From assembly GCA_949292375.1 (NCBI GenBank), contig CASEZG010000002.1, positions 1 through 64,000 of the forward strand: a DNA stretch of 64,000 nt. The letters are read 5' to 3'. A model generated the notes under the pieces. That model was not told the DNA's origin and made no database searches. It was given only the letters and a program-made list of their open reading frames with translations. Below, piece by piece: positions 57,047 to 64,000 of this stretch (its first letter is position 1; each line of letters opens with the position of its first letter). Position numbers and translations under genes: made by a program. This stretch comes from an uncultured Pseudomonadota bacterium (lineage in GTDB: Bacteria > Pseudomonadota > Alphaproteobacteria > RF32 > CAG-239).

Positions 57047-57892
57047 CTATTTTGCCATCAACAAACATAACCACAATCTGAGTCTGGTCAGAAGGGTATT
57101 TCCTTTTTTATGTTTGATTGTCGGATTGAACTCGTATGCTCTGGCATAAAAAGCGCGCATTCCATCTTCATCATCAAGAGATAATGGGAACATTTCTTTT
57201 AATTCTGGCTTATCTTTTACCGCCCAAACGACATCGCGGCGGATAATGCGCCCAGGATTCCCGGCAACTAATGAATGAGGCGGAATTTCTTTTCCGGTAT
57301 AAGTTCCTGATGATAAAATACAGCCATCTCCCAACTTTGCGCCTTTGAAAATAAAGCATTTTCGCCCAATCCAAACATTGTTACCGATATATACATCCTG
57401 GTTTTCATTCTGAATATTACCCTCTAAATCATACATCGGGTGAAAGTCGCTGTTATAAATAATGGAATCGGCGGTTCCACCATCTGCAAATTCTATCTTA
57501 CCATGATTGGCTGCAATATGCGGGCCCCAGGTTGTCCATAACCTCTTGGCTTTGATTATGCCCTCGTTGCGCATATCAAATTCTCCGCAGATAACCGAAC
57601 CTGCTCCGATATCCAATAAGGATTTTCCGGCACCGGTTACGGTAACTTTTGCGGCTTCTGTATTTTCGCCAAATCTTGCTTCTGATTCTCTTAACATAAT
57701 TACGGTATTTTCAAAATAACAATTATCTCCCAATACCAATGTAGAATTTCCGTAAAGCTTAATTTTGCAATTTACGATATTGCAATTTTTTCCAAATATA
57801 ATTTTATTGTTCTTTCCCGAAAGATGCATACTACTTTTTTTGTAAAAGCTCGGTATGCCTTCTATTTGGTTGTTTTTCTTTTTACAATACAT
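57047..57892 (-). CDS. Hexapeptide-repeat acyltransferase
   Basis: A 281-residue left-handed beta-helix protein, likely an O-acetyltransferase decorating a surface polysaccharide. Repeats run from about residue 30 (KIIFGKNCNIVNCKI, STLVLGDNCYFENT, LLDIGAGSVICGEF) and close with YIGNNVWIGRKCFIFKGAKLGDGC, then HSLVAGNPGRII, the family cap. It follows the GT gene at 57897-58874 with a 4-base gap on the same strand, so the two are an operon with the gene at 58871. Confidence 0.82.
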   Translation of the reverse strand: MYCKKKNNQIEGIPSFYKKSSMHLSGKNNKIIFGKNCNIVNCKIKLYGNSTLVLGDNCYFENTVIMLRESEARFGENTEAAKVTVTGAGKSLLDIGAGSVICGEFDMRNEGIIKAKRLWTTWGPHIAANHGKIEFADGGTADSIIYNSDFHPMYDLEGNIQNENQDVYIGNNVWIGRKCFIFKGAKLGDGCILSSGTYTGKEIPPHSLVAGNPGRIIRRDVVWAVKDKPELKEMFPLSLDDEDGMRAFYARAYEFNPTIKHKKGNTLLTRLRLWLCLLMAK

Positions 57893-57896
57893 TGTT

Positions 57897-58874
57897 TTAT
57901 CCTATCAGTTTATGCGGAAAATCAAATCCAAAGTCTTTTTTCATTAAATCTATAATTTCATCTCGATTATATTTAACAATACCCATCCCCTGGTCTACCC
58001 AAACTGAGTGTCCGGGATGTCCTTGCCAGGCGTGCAGATAATATTCCTCATGCTCGGGACTGATATCCAGCTGAGTTTTCAAAGCTTCCGAGGCTATAGG
58101 GTCACTGAAGTCGAAACCACACTCTAGCATTTTACCAAACCAAAAAGCTGATGTATCAGAATATTTATACATATTTCCAATAAAACAGCCTTTTTGTTTT
58201 GTTATCATCTTGCATTTTTCGACGTCAACCATACAACACCATTCATTAATTCGGCAAGCTCTTGTATAACCATTTTTAGGGTTAAAATTTTCTTTATTAT
58301 CTTTAGTGGGACTTAAAGGCCAATATTTTGACGGTCTGAAACCTTGCATCAATTTCTTCGGGCTGCAGATTTCTGAAAATTTGCAACGCCAACACTGACC
58401 TAAATCTCCGACAATTGCCATATTCGGATTGGCTTCCATTGTATCTAAGTATAGCTGCACAATATTTTTAAAAAACTTAACATCATCATGGATTATCAGC
58501 AGATATTTTTTATCCGTATTGTCTATGGCATATTGATAACGGATATCATCTTTATTATGTGTGGCTTTAGGGTCTATAAAACGCTTAAATTTGCTTAAGA
58601 CAAATAACCAATTCATATAATCAGGACGATATTTCAGCATATAGACCTGATTCACTCCAACATTTTTAGTATTAACCCGAACATTTAGTTTCCATGGTGC
58701 GAAATATTCTTTAACCCGAATATCATTAAAAATTTCTACGGAGCCATCATTAGAACAATCATCATTGATGTAAACCGTATCTATTAAATCTCCGGAAACT
58801 TTTTTCAAGCTCATCAACGTATATAATAATGATTCCGGTTTTTTATAAGATTGAACCGCAACATCTACTTTCAT
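57897..58874 (-). CDS. GT2-like glycosyltransferase
   Basis: A 325-residue GT-A-like protein that resembles family 2 transferases at its N-terminus: MKVDVAVQSYKKPESLLYTL, then YINDDCSNDGS near 35 and a HDDVKFFKN acidic site near 129 where the metal would bind. The central part has many cysteines (RCKFSEICSPKK and the CRINEWCCMVDVEKC region near 208), unusual for the family. It overlaps the next gene by 4 bases. Donor and acceptor are unknown. Confidence 0.72.
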   Translation of the reverse strand: MKVDVAVQSYKKPESLLYTLMSLKKVSGDLIDTVYINDDCSNDGSVEIFNDIRVKEYFAPWKLNVRVNTKNVGVNQVYMLKYRPDYMNWLFVLSKFKRFIDPKATHNKDDIRYQYAIDNTDKKYLLIIHDDVKFFKNIVQLYLDTMEANPNMAIVGDLGQCWRCKFSEICSPKKLMQGFRPSKYWPLSPTKDNKENFNPKNGYTRACRINEWCCMVDVEKCKMITKQKGCFIGNMYKYSDTSAFWFGKMLECGFDFSDPIASEALKTQLDISPEHEEYYLHAWQGHPGHSVWVDQGMGIVKYNRDEIIDLMKKDFGFDFPHKLIG

Positions 58875-59866
58875 ACCAAAGCCCTCGCTAACAAATAATG
58901 CTTTTTCAAAAATAATTTTGTCGCCAGATTAAACCTCCACCCCAAGACTTTTGCATCGTAGGCACCGGCTTGATTTAGGATTGCAGCGCATTCTCTGGCA
59001 AAATTCCAAAACTCATGACGTTTGCTTTTTTCCGGTGGCAAACGCAGTGGCTGTGATACCAAAGATTTGAATATAAACCTTGCCAAATAGCGGTTTATTA
59101 ATTTTTTTCTTTCCCCTTGTGCCAATCCTGACTTTATGAAATATTCATATATCACCTGTGCTGCCAAAGCATGTGATTTAACATATTTTTCAGTTTTTCC
59201 CTGATTCATTACGGAAGTCGAGCTGTCTCGATAGAAGAGTAACTCGGCATCTGTACTAACCATATTTTTTATATTAAACAATACCTTAAGTGTATATATC
59301 GTATCTTCTGCCGGTTGGACGTTTACAGGAAATTCAAGTCCTTTAACCGCGGCTTTGCTGTATAATCTGTTCCATACCAAAACTGAGCCGCCACGTCCGT
59401 TTTTCTTGCCGGCAAAAAAATCTTCAAAAGGTGTTGTGCTAAACTTATATTCCAATTGTTCCAGATTGTAACGTTTTGCATCATTTAAAACAAAATCATC
59501 CGGAACAGTTTTATTCTTAAATGCGGCAACTTCTGCATTAAACTTTGTTACCATATAATACAAAGTCTCAAATGCCTGAGGATGAAGCATATCATCTTGA
59601 TCCAGAAAAGCAATGTATGGAGCTTGAGCTTTTGTAATGCCATGGTTACGTGCTGCCGAACAGCCGGCATTTTCCTGATTGATGAGTTTGAAACGAGAAT
59701 CCTTGTCTACAAATCTTTGAACAATCTCTTCCGTTTTGTCTTTGGAGCCATCATTGATACAGAGCACCTCAAAATCTCTGAAGCTCTGTGCGGCTACAGA
59801 TGTTAAACAAGCCTCCAAATATTTTTCGGCATTGTATAGTGGTATGATTAAAGAAATCTGCGGCAT
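58871..59866 (-). CDS. Glycosyltransferase family 2
   Basis: A classical GT2 of 331 residues with PQISLIIPLYNAEKYLEACL at the start, the nucleotide-binding CINDGSKDKT near 36, AGCSAARNHGI near 64 and the metal-binding LDQDDMLHP near 83, followed by a helical C-terminal half. I use the ATG at 59866, which has AGGA 9 bases upstream, rather than an ATG at 59908 that adds 14 basic residues. It is the first gene of the minus-strand glycan operon. Confidence 0.88.
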   Translation of the reverse strand: MPQISLIIPLYNAEKYLEACLTSVAAQSFRDFEVLCINDGSKDKTEEIVQRFVDKDSRFKLINQENAGCSAARNHGITKAQAPYIAFLDQDDMLHPQAFETLYYMVTKFNAEVAAFKNKTVPDDFVLNDAKRYNLEQLEYKFSTTPFEDFFAGKKNGRGGSVLVWNRLYSKAAVKGLEFPVNVQPAEDTIYTLKVLFNIKNMVSTDAELLFYRDSSTSVMNQGKTEKYVKSHALAAQVIYEYFIKSGLAQGERKKLINRYLARFIFKSLVSQPLRLPPEKSKRHEFWNFARECAAILNQAGAYDAKVLGWRFNLATKLFLKKHYLLARALV

Positions 59867-59954
59867 AGAACGCAATCCTAATGTTATATTCCTGCGCAAG
59901 AGTAACATCAGAATTGCTTTAGTGCAATAATTATCCGCTTTCTTGAAGTGGATA

Positions 59955-59986
59955 AAAGGCGGTTTGTGGAAAACCGCCTTTTTTTA
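59955..59986 (-). terminator. Terminator of ppa
   Basis: An 11-bp stem AAAGGCGGTTT/AAACCGCCTTT with a 5-base loop and T runs on both strands, next to the ppa stop codon. Confidence 0.75.
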
Positions 59987-60535
59987 TCCCTCATATCCGA
60001 CTAAATGTTCTTTATTTTCTTGATACAACGCTAATGCGTCTTTTATGGTTTTCTTGGCCTCATCTGGACCTAAAAAAGTTTCAATAATAACTTGCTTGTT
60101 TTCCAAAACCTTATAGTCCTCAAAAAAACGACGCAAGGTTTTCAAGCAATGTGGCGGAAGTTCATCTATGCTCTTATAATGTGCATATTCCGGATCATCC
60201 ACGTGAACGGCTATAATTTTGTCATCCATCTCACCTTGGTCAAACATCTTCATAACCCCTATCGGTTTAGCCCGCAAAATCGAAAGAGGCAAAACTGGCT
60301 CTTGTCCTAAGACCAAAATATCCAAAGGGTCATTGTCATCACAATAACTCTGCGGTATAAAGCCGTAGTTTGCCGGATAATGCACTGCGCTATACAAGAT
60401 ACGGTCAACTTTTAGCAAACCACTGGCTTTATCCAGTTCATATTTTATGTTAGAACCTCTCGGAACTTCAATTATTGCGGTTATAATCTCTGGGGTATTT
60501 TCACCTGCCCCTACGCCATGCCATGGATGTAACAT
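59984..60535 (-). CDS. ppa: Inorganic pyrophosphatase
   Basis: Family I soluble pyrophosphatase, which pulls biosynthetic reactions forward by hydrolysing PPi. The 183-residue protein carries [14 protein letters not shown] near 23, [11 protein letters not shown] near 52 and the metal-binding [12 protein letters not shown] near 65, and then KVLENKQV near 143. Length is normal. It lies between the glycan cluster and a long unknown gene as a single unit. Confidence 0.96.
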   Translation of the reverse strand: MLHPWHGVGAGENTPEIITAIIEVPRGSNIKYELDKASGLLKVDRILYSAVHYPANYGFIPQSYCDDNDPLDILVLGQEPVLPLSILRAKPIGVMKMFDQGEMDDKIIAVHVDDPEYAHYKSIDELPPHCLKTLRRFFEDYKVLENKQVIIETFLGPDEAKKTIKDALALYQENKEHLVGYEG

Positions 60536-60661
60536 TTTAATCCCTTATCTATATTGGTTAAATTTCTCCAACAAGATATTCTAATTTAATTTATTGTAAA
60601 GTATTTTTATTTAACCGAGAATTTATTTACAAAATTAGACAAAAATCATTTGCTTTTTTTA

Positions 60662-60667
60662 TATAAT
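60662..60667 (+). promoter_or_regulatory. -10 element before the 635-residue gene
   Basis: TATAAT at 60662-60667 would start transcription near 60674. This makes the ATG at 60714 the first usable start. No good -35 is visible. Confidence 0.4.
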
Positions 60668-60713
60668 TGTGTTAGTTTTGCGTTATTCTTTAACAAACTA
60701 TGGTTTTTTTACT

Positions 60714-62621
60714 ATGACAGAAAATTCTTTTTTTTCTCCGGCATTGTCCGGTGATATTAACGAACGACTGAATCAAAACTTTTCAGATGAGGCAGTCCGT
60801 TTACAAAATTTAAAACTTATGACCAATATTGCCAAAAATTTAAATATTGGCAAAAAATTTAAAGTACCTCAGGCTGAACTTCTTTATTTGCTTTGCACCA
60901 AAAACCCGCTTGAGCTCCATAAAATTGAACAAGTTTCTCAAAAATTTGCCCCTATTGCACAAAATTTAGCCGATAATGAAGATGACAAAAATTTAATGTG
61001 CCGCGTTTTATGTAATTATATCAATGAGCCATTAGCCATAGATAAAGATGGCCTGATTATTGATAAAATTGCGGAGACATTTCCTAAGGTCTTAAATTAC
61101 GCCAGAGAAGATAATGTTGATATATCTGTCTTCTATAATACTCATTATGATACTAACGTAGAATTTAGTAAGAGAGAGGTTATTGATAAATTCTTTTCTG
61201 TAGACTATGGTGTGCTTATTGCCAATATGGGGCAAATAAAGACATCAATATTTAGCAAAAGAACTCTTAAAGACCCAATTTATGAAGTTAAACGCTTGGA
61301 TGTTATGTCTCAGGCTATTGATAAACTTCCTCCTGCTAAATTTATGCTTTTTGCTCTCCATTTTGATAAATACGTTGAAAAACTTCCCGATATTGATGAT
61401 GACTTAGCAAAAGGCGCTATTGATAATGTTTTGCCTCTTATTAAAAACGGAAAAAGCAAAATTCTTAATTCTGTCGGGAATATTTGGGGAACAGATATCG
61501 CTGATCATGGAAGTAGCGGTTTCATCTTCAGGTGTTTGACTTCTCGAGTTACACCATACAACATTACTCGGCTTTGTCGCATTGCAGAACAAATCCCTTC
61601 CAGCGATGAAAACAGGTTTGAACAAATTCGCCTTGATGCAATTGCTGTCAATGATGCTTTTCCAAGGTTGCGTTCTTATATCCATAACCAACAACCGGAA
61701 CAACATAAGCTTCTTAAACGAATTGTACTATATTATGATGCGGTTAAAGGGTTGGATCCGAACCTTGATGTCGATTATCGCCAAAAGAAACTGGAACGCG
61801 TTCTTAATTATGTGGAAAAAAATTTTCCAGAATACAATCTTAAAGATGATAATCTCTTTGATATAAAAAAATATGATGCTCCTACCAGAGACTCTCAAGG
61901 TAATCAGACAACCAATATTGAGATATTGCGTCGACTGATGAATAATACAACGCCCAGAACTCTTGAGACGCCTCAAATTAATGATCCTCATACAAAGCAC
62001 TTGTTGGAGGAAATTATGGATACAACTTACCCATTTGCAAAGCATGATACCTATGGTACTTATTTGCAAAAACTCAATAATCATCTAGAACGGAAGATGA
62101 AAGCCGGTGCCATTGGTATTCAACCTAAAACTATTAATTCTATTTTATGGAGTGAACGACGTGGTTTTATGGTTTTGCAAAATATGGATGCCGGATATCA
62201 ACTTCACGCGTTCAGATCTCCTTGGTTTAAGGAAATCTTGCGTTTCTATGAATTGACAAATTCTGCTGAAGATACCCCTAAAAATGATTTAGATACTTTT
62301 TTGTCTTCTATAAAAGATATGGAGATGGAAGAAGCCTATCAGCAAGTATCGTTTCGTGTAAGCAGAGATATTTTGTCCTTGTCTAAAAGACAAAGAAAAG
62401 ATGCTATGGAATATTCTGATTATATTGGAACAAGAAATCTTCCTGCCTTTGAAAAAGAAAGACAACAGAAAAAAATTAAAGATTCTCTTGATATTAAGAT
62501 TAGTCGTAATATGTCCGGCTACAGCCTAGCAAACGCATTGTTTAATTGTGTTTCACCCAAAAGAACTCCATATAGAGCGTTGGAAGTTTTTATGCGACAA
62601 CGCGCCAAAAACAGAGGCTAA
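60714..62621 (+). CDS. Large soluble protein of unknown function
   Basis: A 635-residue protein that I cannot assign. It has no signal peptide or membrane helix, is mostly helical, Asn/Asp/Lys-rich, and contains several blocks with the look of repeats (for example NYINEPLAIDKDGLIIDKIA near 100 and LPPAKFMLFALHFDKYVEKL near 205). The last 50 residues are basic (RQRAKNRG end). A GTG at 60669 would extend it by 15 residues, but the -10 element lies at 60662. It stands alone between ppa and a HAD gene, with a terminator after it. Candidate cytoplasmic factor or exported effector without a classical signal. Confidence 0.65.
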   Translation: MTENSFFSPALSGDINERLNQNFSDEAVRLQNLKLMTNIAKNLNIGKKFKVPQAELLYLLCTKNPLELHKIEQVSQKFAPIAQNLADNEDDKNLMCRVLCNYINEPLAIDKDGLIIDKIAETFPKVLNYAREDNVDISVFYNTHYDTNVEFSKREVIDKFFSVDYGVLIANMGQIKTSIFSKRTLKDPIYEVKRLDVMSQAIDKLPPAKFMLFALHFDKYVEKLPDIDDDLAKGAIDNVLPLIKNGKSKILNSVGNIWGTDIADHGSSGFIFRCLTSRVTPYNITRLCRIAEQIPSSDENRFEQIRLDAIAVNDAFPRLRSYIHNQQPEQHKLLKRIVLYYDAVKGLDPNLDVDYRQKKLERVLNYVEKNFPEYNLKDDNLFDIKKYDAPTRDSQGNQTTNIEILRRLMNNTTPRTLETPQINDPHTKHLLEEIMDTTYPFAKHDTYGTYLQKLNNHLERKMKAGAIGIQPKTINSILWSERRGFMVLQNMDAGYQLHAFRSPWFKEILRFYELTNSAEDTPKNDLDTFLSSIKDMEMEEAYQQVSFRVSRDILSLSKRQRKDAMEYSDYIGTRNLPAFEKERQQKKIKDSLDIKISRNMSGYSLANALFNCVSPKRTPYRALEVFMRQRAKNRG

Positions 62622-62628
62622 AGTTGAT

Positions 62629-62670
62629 ATAAATAAAAAAGCCACCTTTTTAGGTGGTTTTTTTATTTAT
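62629..62670. terminator. Bidirectional terminator
   Basis: A 19-bp stem (62629-62647 with 62652-62670) with one G-U pair. It ends both the large unknown gene and the convergent HAD gene. Its core GCCACCT resembles the tRNA-Pro terminators. Confidence 0.88.
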
Positions 62671-62672
62671 AT

Positions 62673-63359
62673 TTAGAGACGCTTCTTTAACTGCGCCTCT
62701 ATTTCTTTCCAAACACCCTCACCGTATTGAGTAAGGATATTCACATCTTCCGGGAACACTCTTTTTTTCCTTTGTTCAAAATCAAAGGCAAGAAATATCG
62801 TTTCCGGATATGCCGTGGTTTCGGCATATCCTTCATAGGAATCACCCATTGCTAAAATTCTGCAGCCTTTATGGCTAGCTAATATTTCAGCAATATTTTC
62901 CCTTTTGTTTTTTGGATCTCCAAGAATACCATCAAATATTCCTTTCATTCCGTTTGCATTCAGACCTTCTTCAACAAGGTCTGGTTCCATTCCGGTCAAA
63001 ATATACATAGGAAGCCCCATGTTTTTTAATGCAGAATAGAACTCAATAGCTCCATTATACACAGGTCGGGAAATGTATTCGGGTCTGATGTAGAGATTCA
63101 ACCTTTTTGTTAGCTCTTGACCTTCTTCTAAAGAGATGGTCTTTTCATAGCATTTCTTAGCAATCTCCACAAAAATCTCCGACATGGGTTTTCCATGTAA
63201 CTGCCGATGAATTTCAGTCGGCAAGATGCAAGACTGCAACATCGGTCCAATTTCTCGGGTACAAAAGTCGTTCGGACATTTGTCTTTCACGTTATTTGTA
63301 TCCCTTATAGTCCCATCATTATCTGCAAGGACTATAAATTTTTTCATTTTTTTCTGCAT
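62673..63359 (-). CDS. HAD-superfamily hydrolase
   Basis: A 228-residue phosphatase-like HAD protein. Motif I is DNDGT at 13-17 (Asp13 nucleophile, Asp15 acid/base), motif II is the Thr in YILTG near 117, motif III the Lys in GDPKNKRENIA near 146 and motif IV AMGDSYEGY near 170. The cap lies between motifs I and II (C1 type), as in phosphoglycolate phosphatases and beta-phosphoglucomutases. A second ATG at residue 5 (MKKFIV) is an alternative start. Substrate unknown. It ends at the terminator shared with the unknown gene. Confidence 0.85.
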   Translation of the reverse strand: MQKKMKKFIVLADNDGTIRDTNNVKDKCPNDFCTREIGPMLQSCILPTEIHRQLHGKPMSEIFVEIAKKCYEKTISLEEGQELTKRLNLYIRPEYISRPVYNGAIEFYSALKNMGLPMYILTGMEPDLVEEGLNANGMKGIFDGILGDPKNKRENIAEILASHKGCRILAMGDSYEGYAETTAYPETIFLAFDFEQRKKRVFPEDVNILTQYGEGVWKEIEAQLKKRL

Positions 63360-63495
63360 AATAGTTTGTGGTTAGTATTTGTATCTTTTTCTTTATACAG
63401 CAAAAATAAGTTTTTTCAATTGTTTTATACAAAATTTGACATTTTCCGCTTTTTTGACAAACAACAATTATTACTCGCTTTCAGAAATACAAGAA

Positions 63496-63586
63496 GTCGG
63501 AGGTTCAAATCCTGCGTCCGACAATCCAGATATAAAAAAGCCACCTAGAAGGTGGCTTTTTTATATCTGGTCGGGACGAGAGGATT
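63496..63586. repeat. Distal copy of the tRNA-Pro terminator repeat
   Basis: 91 bases repeated at 63684-63774 with one mismatch, 188 bases apart. The unit holds, on the plus strand, a tRNA 3'-half-like sequence (GTCGGAGGTTCAAATCC and a GTCCGAC strand), then a 45-base palindromic terminator, then on the minus strand the 3' end of tRNA-Pro up to its T loop. Confidence 0.9.
63526..63570. terminator. Palindromic terminator, distal copy
   Basis: A 20-bp perfect stem (63526-63545 with 63551-63570) with loop TAGAA, bidirectional, with CCA/TGG at its base. Confidence 0.9.
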
Positions 63587-63683
63587 ACTCTGCGCTTTGC
63601 TTGAGTTGCACAGGCGCAATTTTTGCCTTTGGCAAAACCGGCGATACACCCGTCTCGCCTATTGCTGGTAGTCGAACCTCCGT
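63587..63683. other. Short insert between tRNA-Pro terminator repeats
   Basis: About 97 noncoding bases, GC-richer than the flanks. It interrupts a tRNA-Pro 3' end inside the T loop: the left flank ends GAGGATT and the right end reads TCGAACCTCC. It contains a 7-bp TTTTGCC/GGCAAAA-type hairpin and the string at 63640-63655 that nearly matches the insert next to tRNA-Arg. Confidence 0.6.
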
Positions 63684-63774
63684 GTCGGAGGTTCAAATCC
63701 TGCGTCCGACAATCCAGATATAAAAAAGCCACCTAGAAGGTGGCTTTTTTATATCTGGGCGGGACGAGAGGATT
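63684..63774. repeat. tRNA-Pro proximal terminator repeat
   Basis: Second copy of the 91-base unit; its right part is the true 3' end of tRNA-Pro. Confidence 0.9.
63714..63758. terminator. Palindromic terminator of tRNA-Pro
   Basis: A 20-bp perfect stem (63714-63733 with 63739-63758), loop TAGAA. The CCA end of tRNA-Pro (63756-63758) is part of the stem. Confidence 0.9.
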
Positions 63775-63832
63775 CGAACCTCCGACTTCTTGCACCCCAT
63801 GCAAGCGCTCTACCAGGCTGAACTACGTCCCG
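63756..63832 (-). tRNA. tRNA-Pro (anticodon GGG)
   Basis: Minus-strand cloverleaf: acceptor CGGGACG with CGTCCCG, D arm TAGTTCAGCCTGGTAGAGC, anticodon stem CTTGC/GCAAG with loop ATGGGGT giving GGG, T arm GGAGGTTCGAATCCTC, and an encoded CCA after a C at the discriminator position. GGG reads CCC and CCU. Confidence 0.95.
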
Positions 63833-64000
63833 TTTATGTCTCCATCAATAATACTTTTGTCTTCTTGCAAGAAGTCTCCGACTTCTTCTCTGGCTCGTAA
63901 GTCTTGCTTTGCAAGTCTAACTCGTTGCGGACACTCGTTTTGTAACATTCATAATCTGCGCTGTCGCTTGATTATTCTTTAACAAAACTTCGCCTTTCGT
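63833..64000. other. Right edge, noncoding
   Basis: No gene seen in these 168 bases. They form the upstream region of tRNA-Pro and contain short repeats of CTTGCAAG- and AAGTC-type sequence. The window ends here, so what follows is unknown. Confidence 0.4.

Noticed and set aside
60638-60660. GACAAAAATCATTTGC similar to the cysteine-rich gene box
   Set aside because: Only partial match in AT-rich sequence and no TTGAC at the right distance.

Overview
The window looks like a chromosomal segment of a low-GC, Gram-negative alphaproteobacterium. The taxonomic pointers are: the gene order priA-atpHAGDC; a ParE with the LPGKLADC linker typical of alphaproteobacterial topoisomerase IV; the dgt-SPOR-nagZ-tatA gene set; divergent mfd/recG; and rpsB-tsf. 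Outer-membrane genes (FadL family, TolC-like lipoprotein) show a diderm envelope. A bifunctional AdhE, a large stock of surface-glycan enzymes and two cysteine-rich secreted proteins suggest a fermentative, host- or gut-associated lineage; that last point is inference. I see no rRNA, CRISPR array or intact insertion sequence.

Layout. 0-2.2 kb: a GT61 glycosyltransferase and a GC-rich fragment of a foreign gene. 2.3-6.7 kb: a MacA-MacB-outer-membrane-factor efflux operon. 6.8-10.6 kb: a polytopic membrane protein, an envelope lipoprotein, tRNA-Arg and two tRNA-Ala genes. 10.6-13.7 kb: parE, a GNAT acetyltransferase and a GT2, on the minus strand. 14-15.9 kb: rpsB and tsf. 16.1-17.5 kb: a cysteine-rich secreted protein gene broken twice by short tandem duplications. 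17.5-24.4 kb: FadL-family porin, Aas acyltransferase/acyl-ACP synthetase, a hexapeptide acyltransferase, glmS and a nitroreductase. 24.4-31.8 kb: priA and the F1 ATP synthase operon. 32-43 kb: xerC, rpmG, an S41 peptidase with RNase R and exonuclease III, then dgt-SPOR-M50-nagZ-tatA, a hydrophilic unknown protein, a structured RNA candidate and a small HTH regulator. 43.3-49.7 kb: mfd with a downstream TerB-like gene, divergent from recG. 49.8-51.3 kb: the intact cysteine-rich paralogue. 51.3-55.2 kb: a histidine phosphatase, adhE and pgpA. 55.2-60.5 kb: a surface-glycan cluster and ppa. 60.7-64 kb: a 635-residue unknown protein, a HAD hydrolase and tRNA-Pro.

The genes work together in a few themes: envelope building and lipid supply (FadL, Aas, PgpA, NagZ, glycosyltransferases, GlmS), replication restart and repair (PriA, RecG, Mfd, XthA, XerC, ParE), energy (ATP synthase, AdhE, Ppa) and translation (S2, EF-Ts, L33, tRNAs).

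The most unusual signals are not single genes. At the Arg, Ala(CGC) and Pro tRNA loci, tRNA 3'-end and/or terminator sequence is repeated around a roughly 100-150 bp insert, and the inserts share motifs, as expected of tiny elements integrated at tRNA 3' ends. A noncoding stretch at 42.5-42.86 kb folds into a three-way-junction RNA followed by a terminator and an HTH gene. The two cysteine-rich genes share a 23-base upstream box (21 identical), a promoter, and a tendency to short tandem duplications that in one copy shift the frame.
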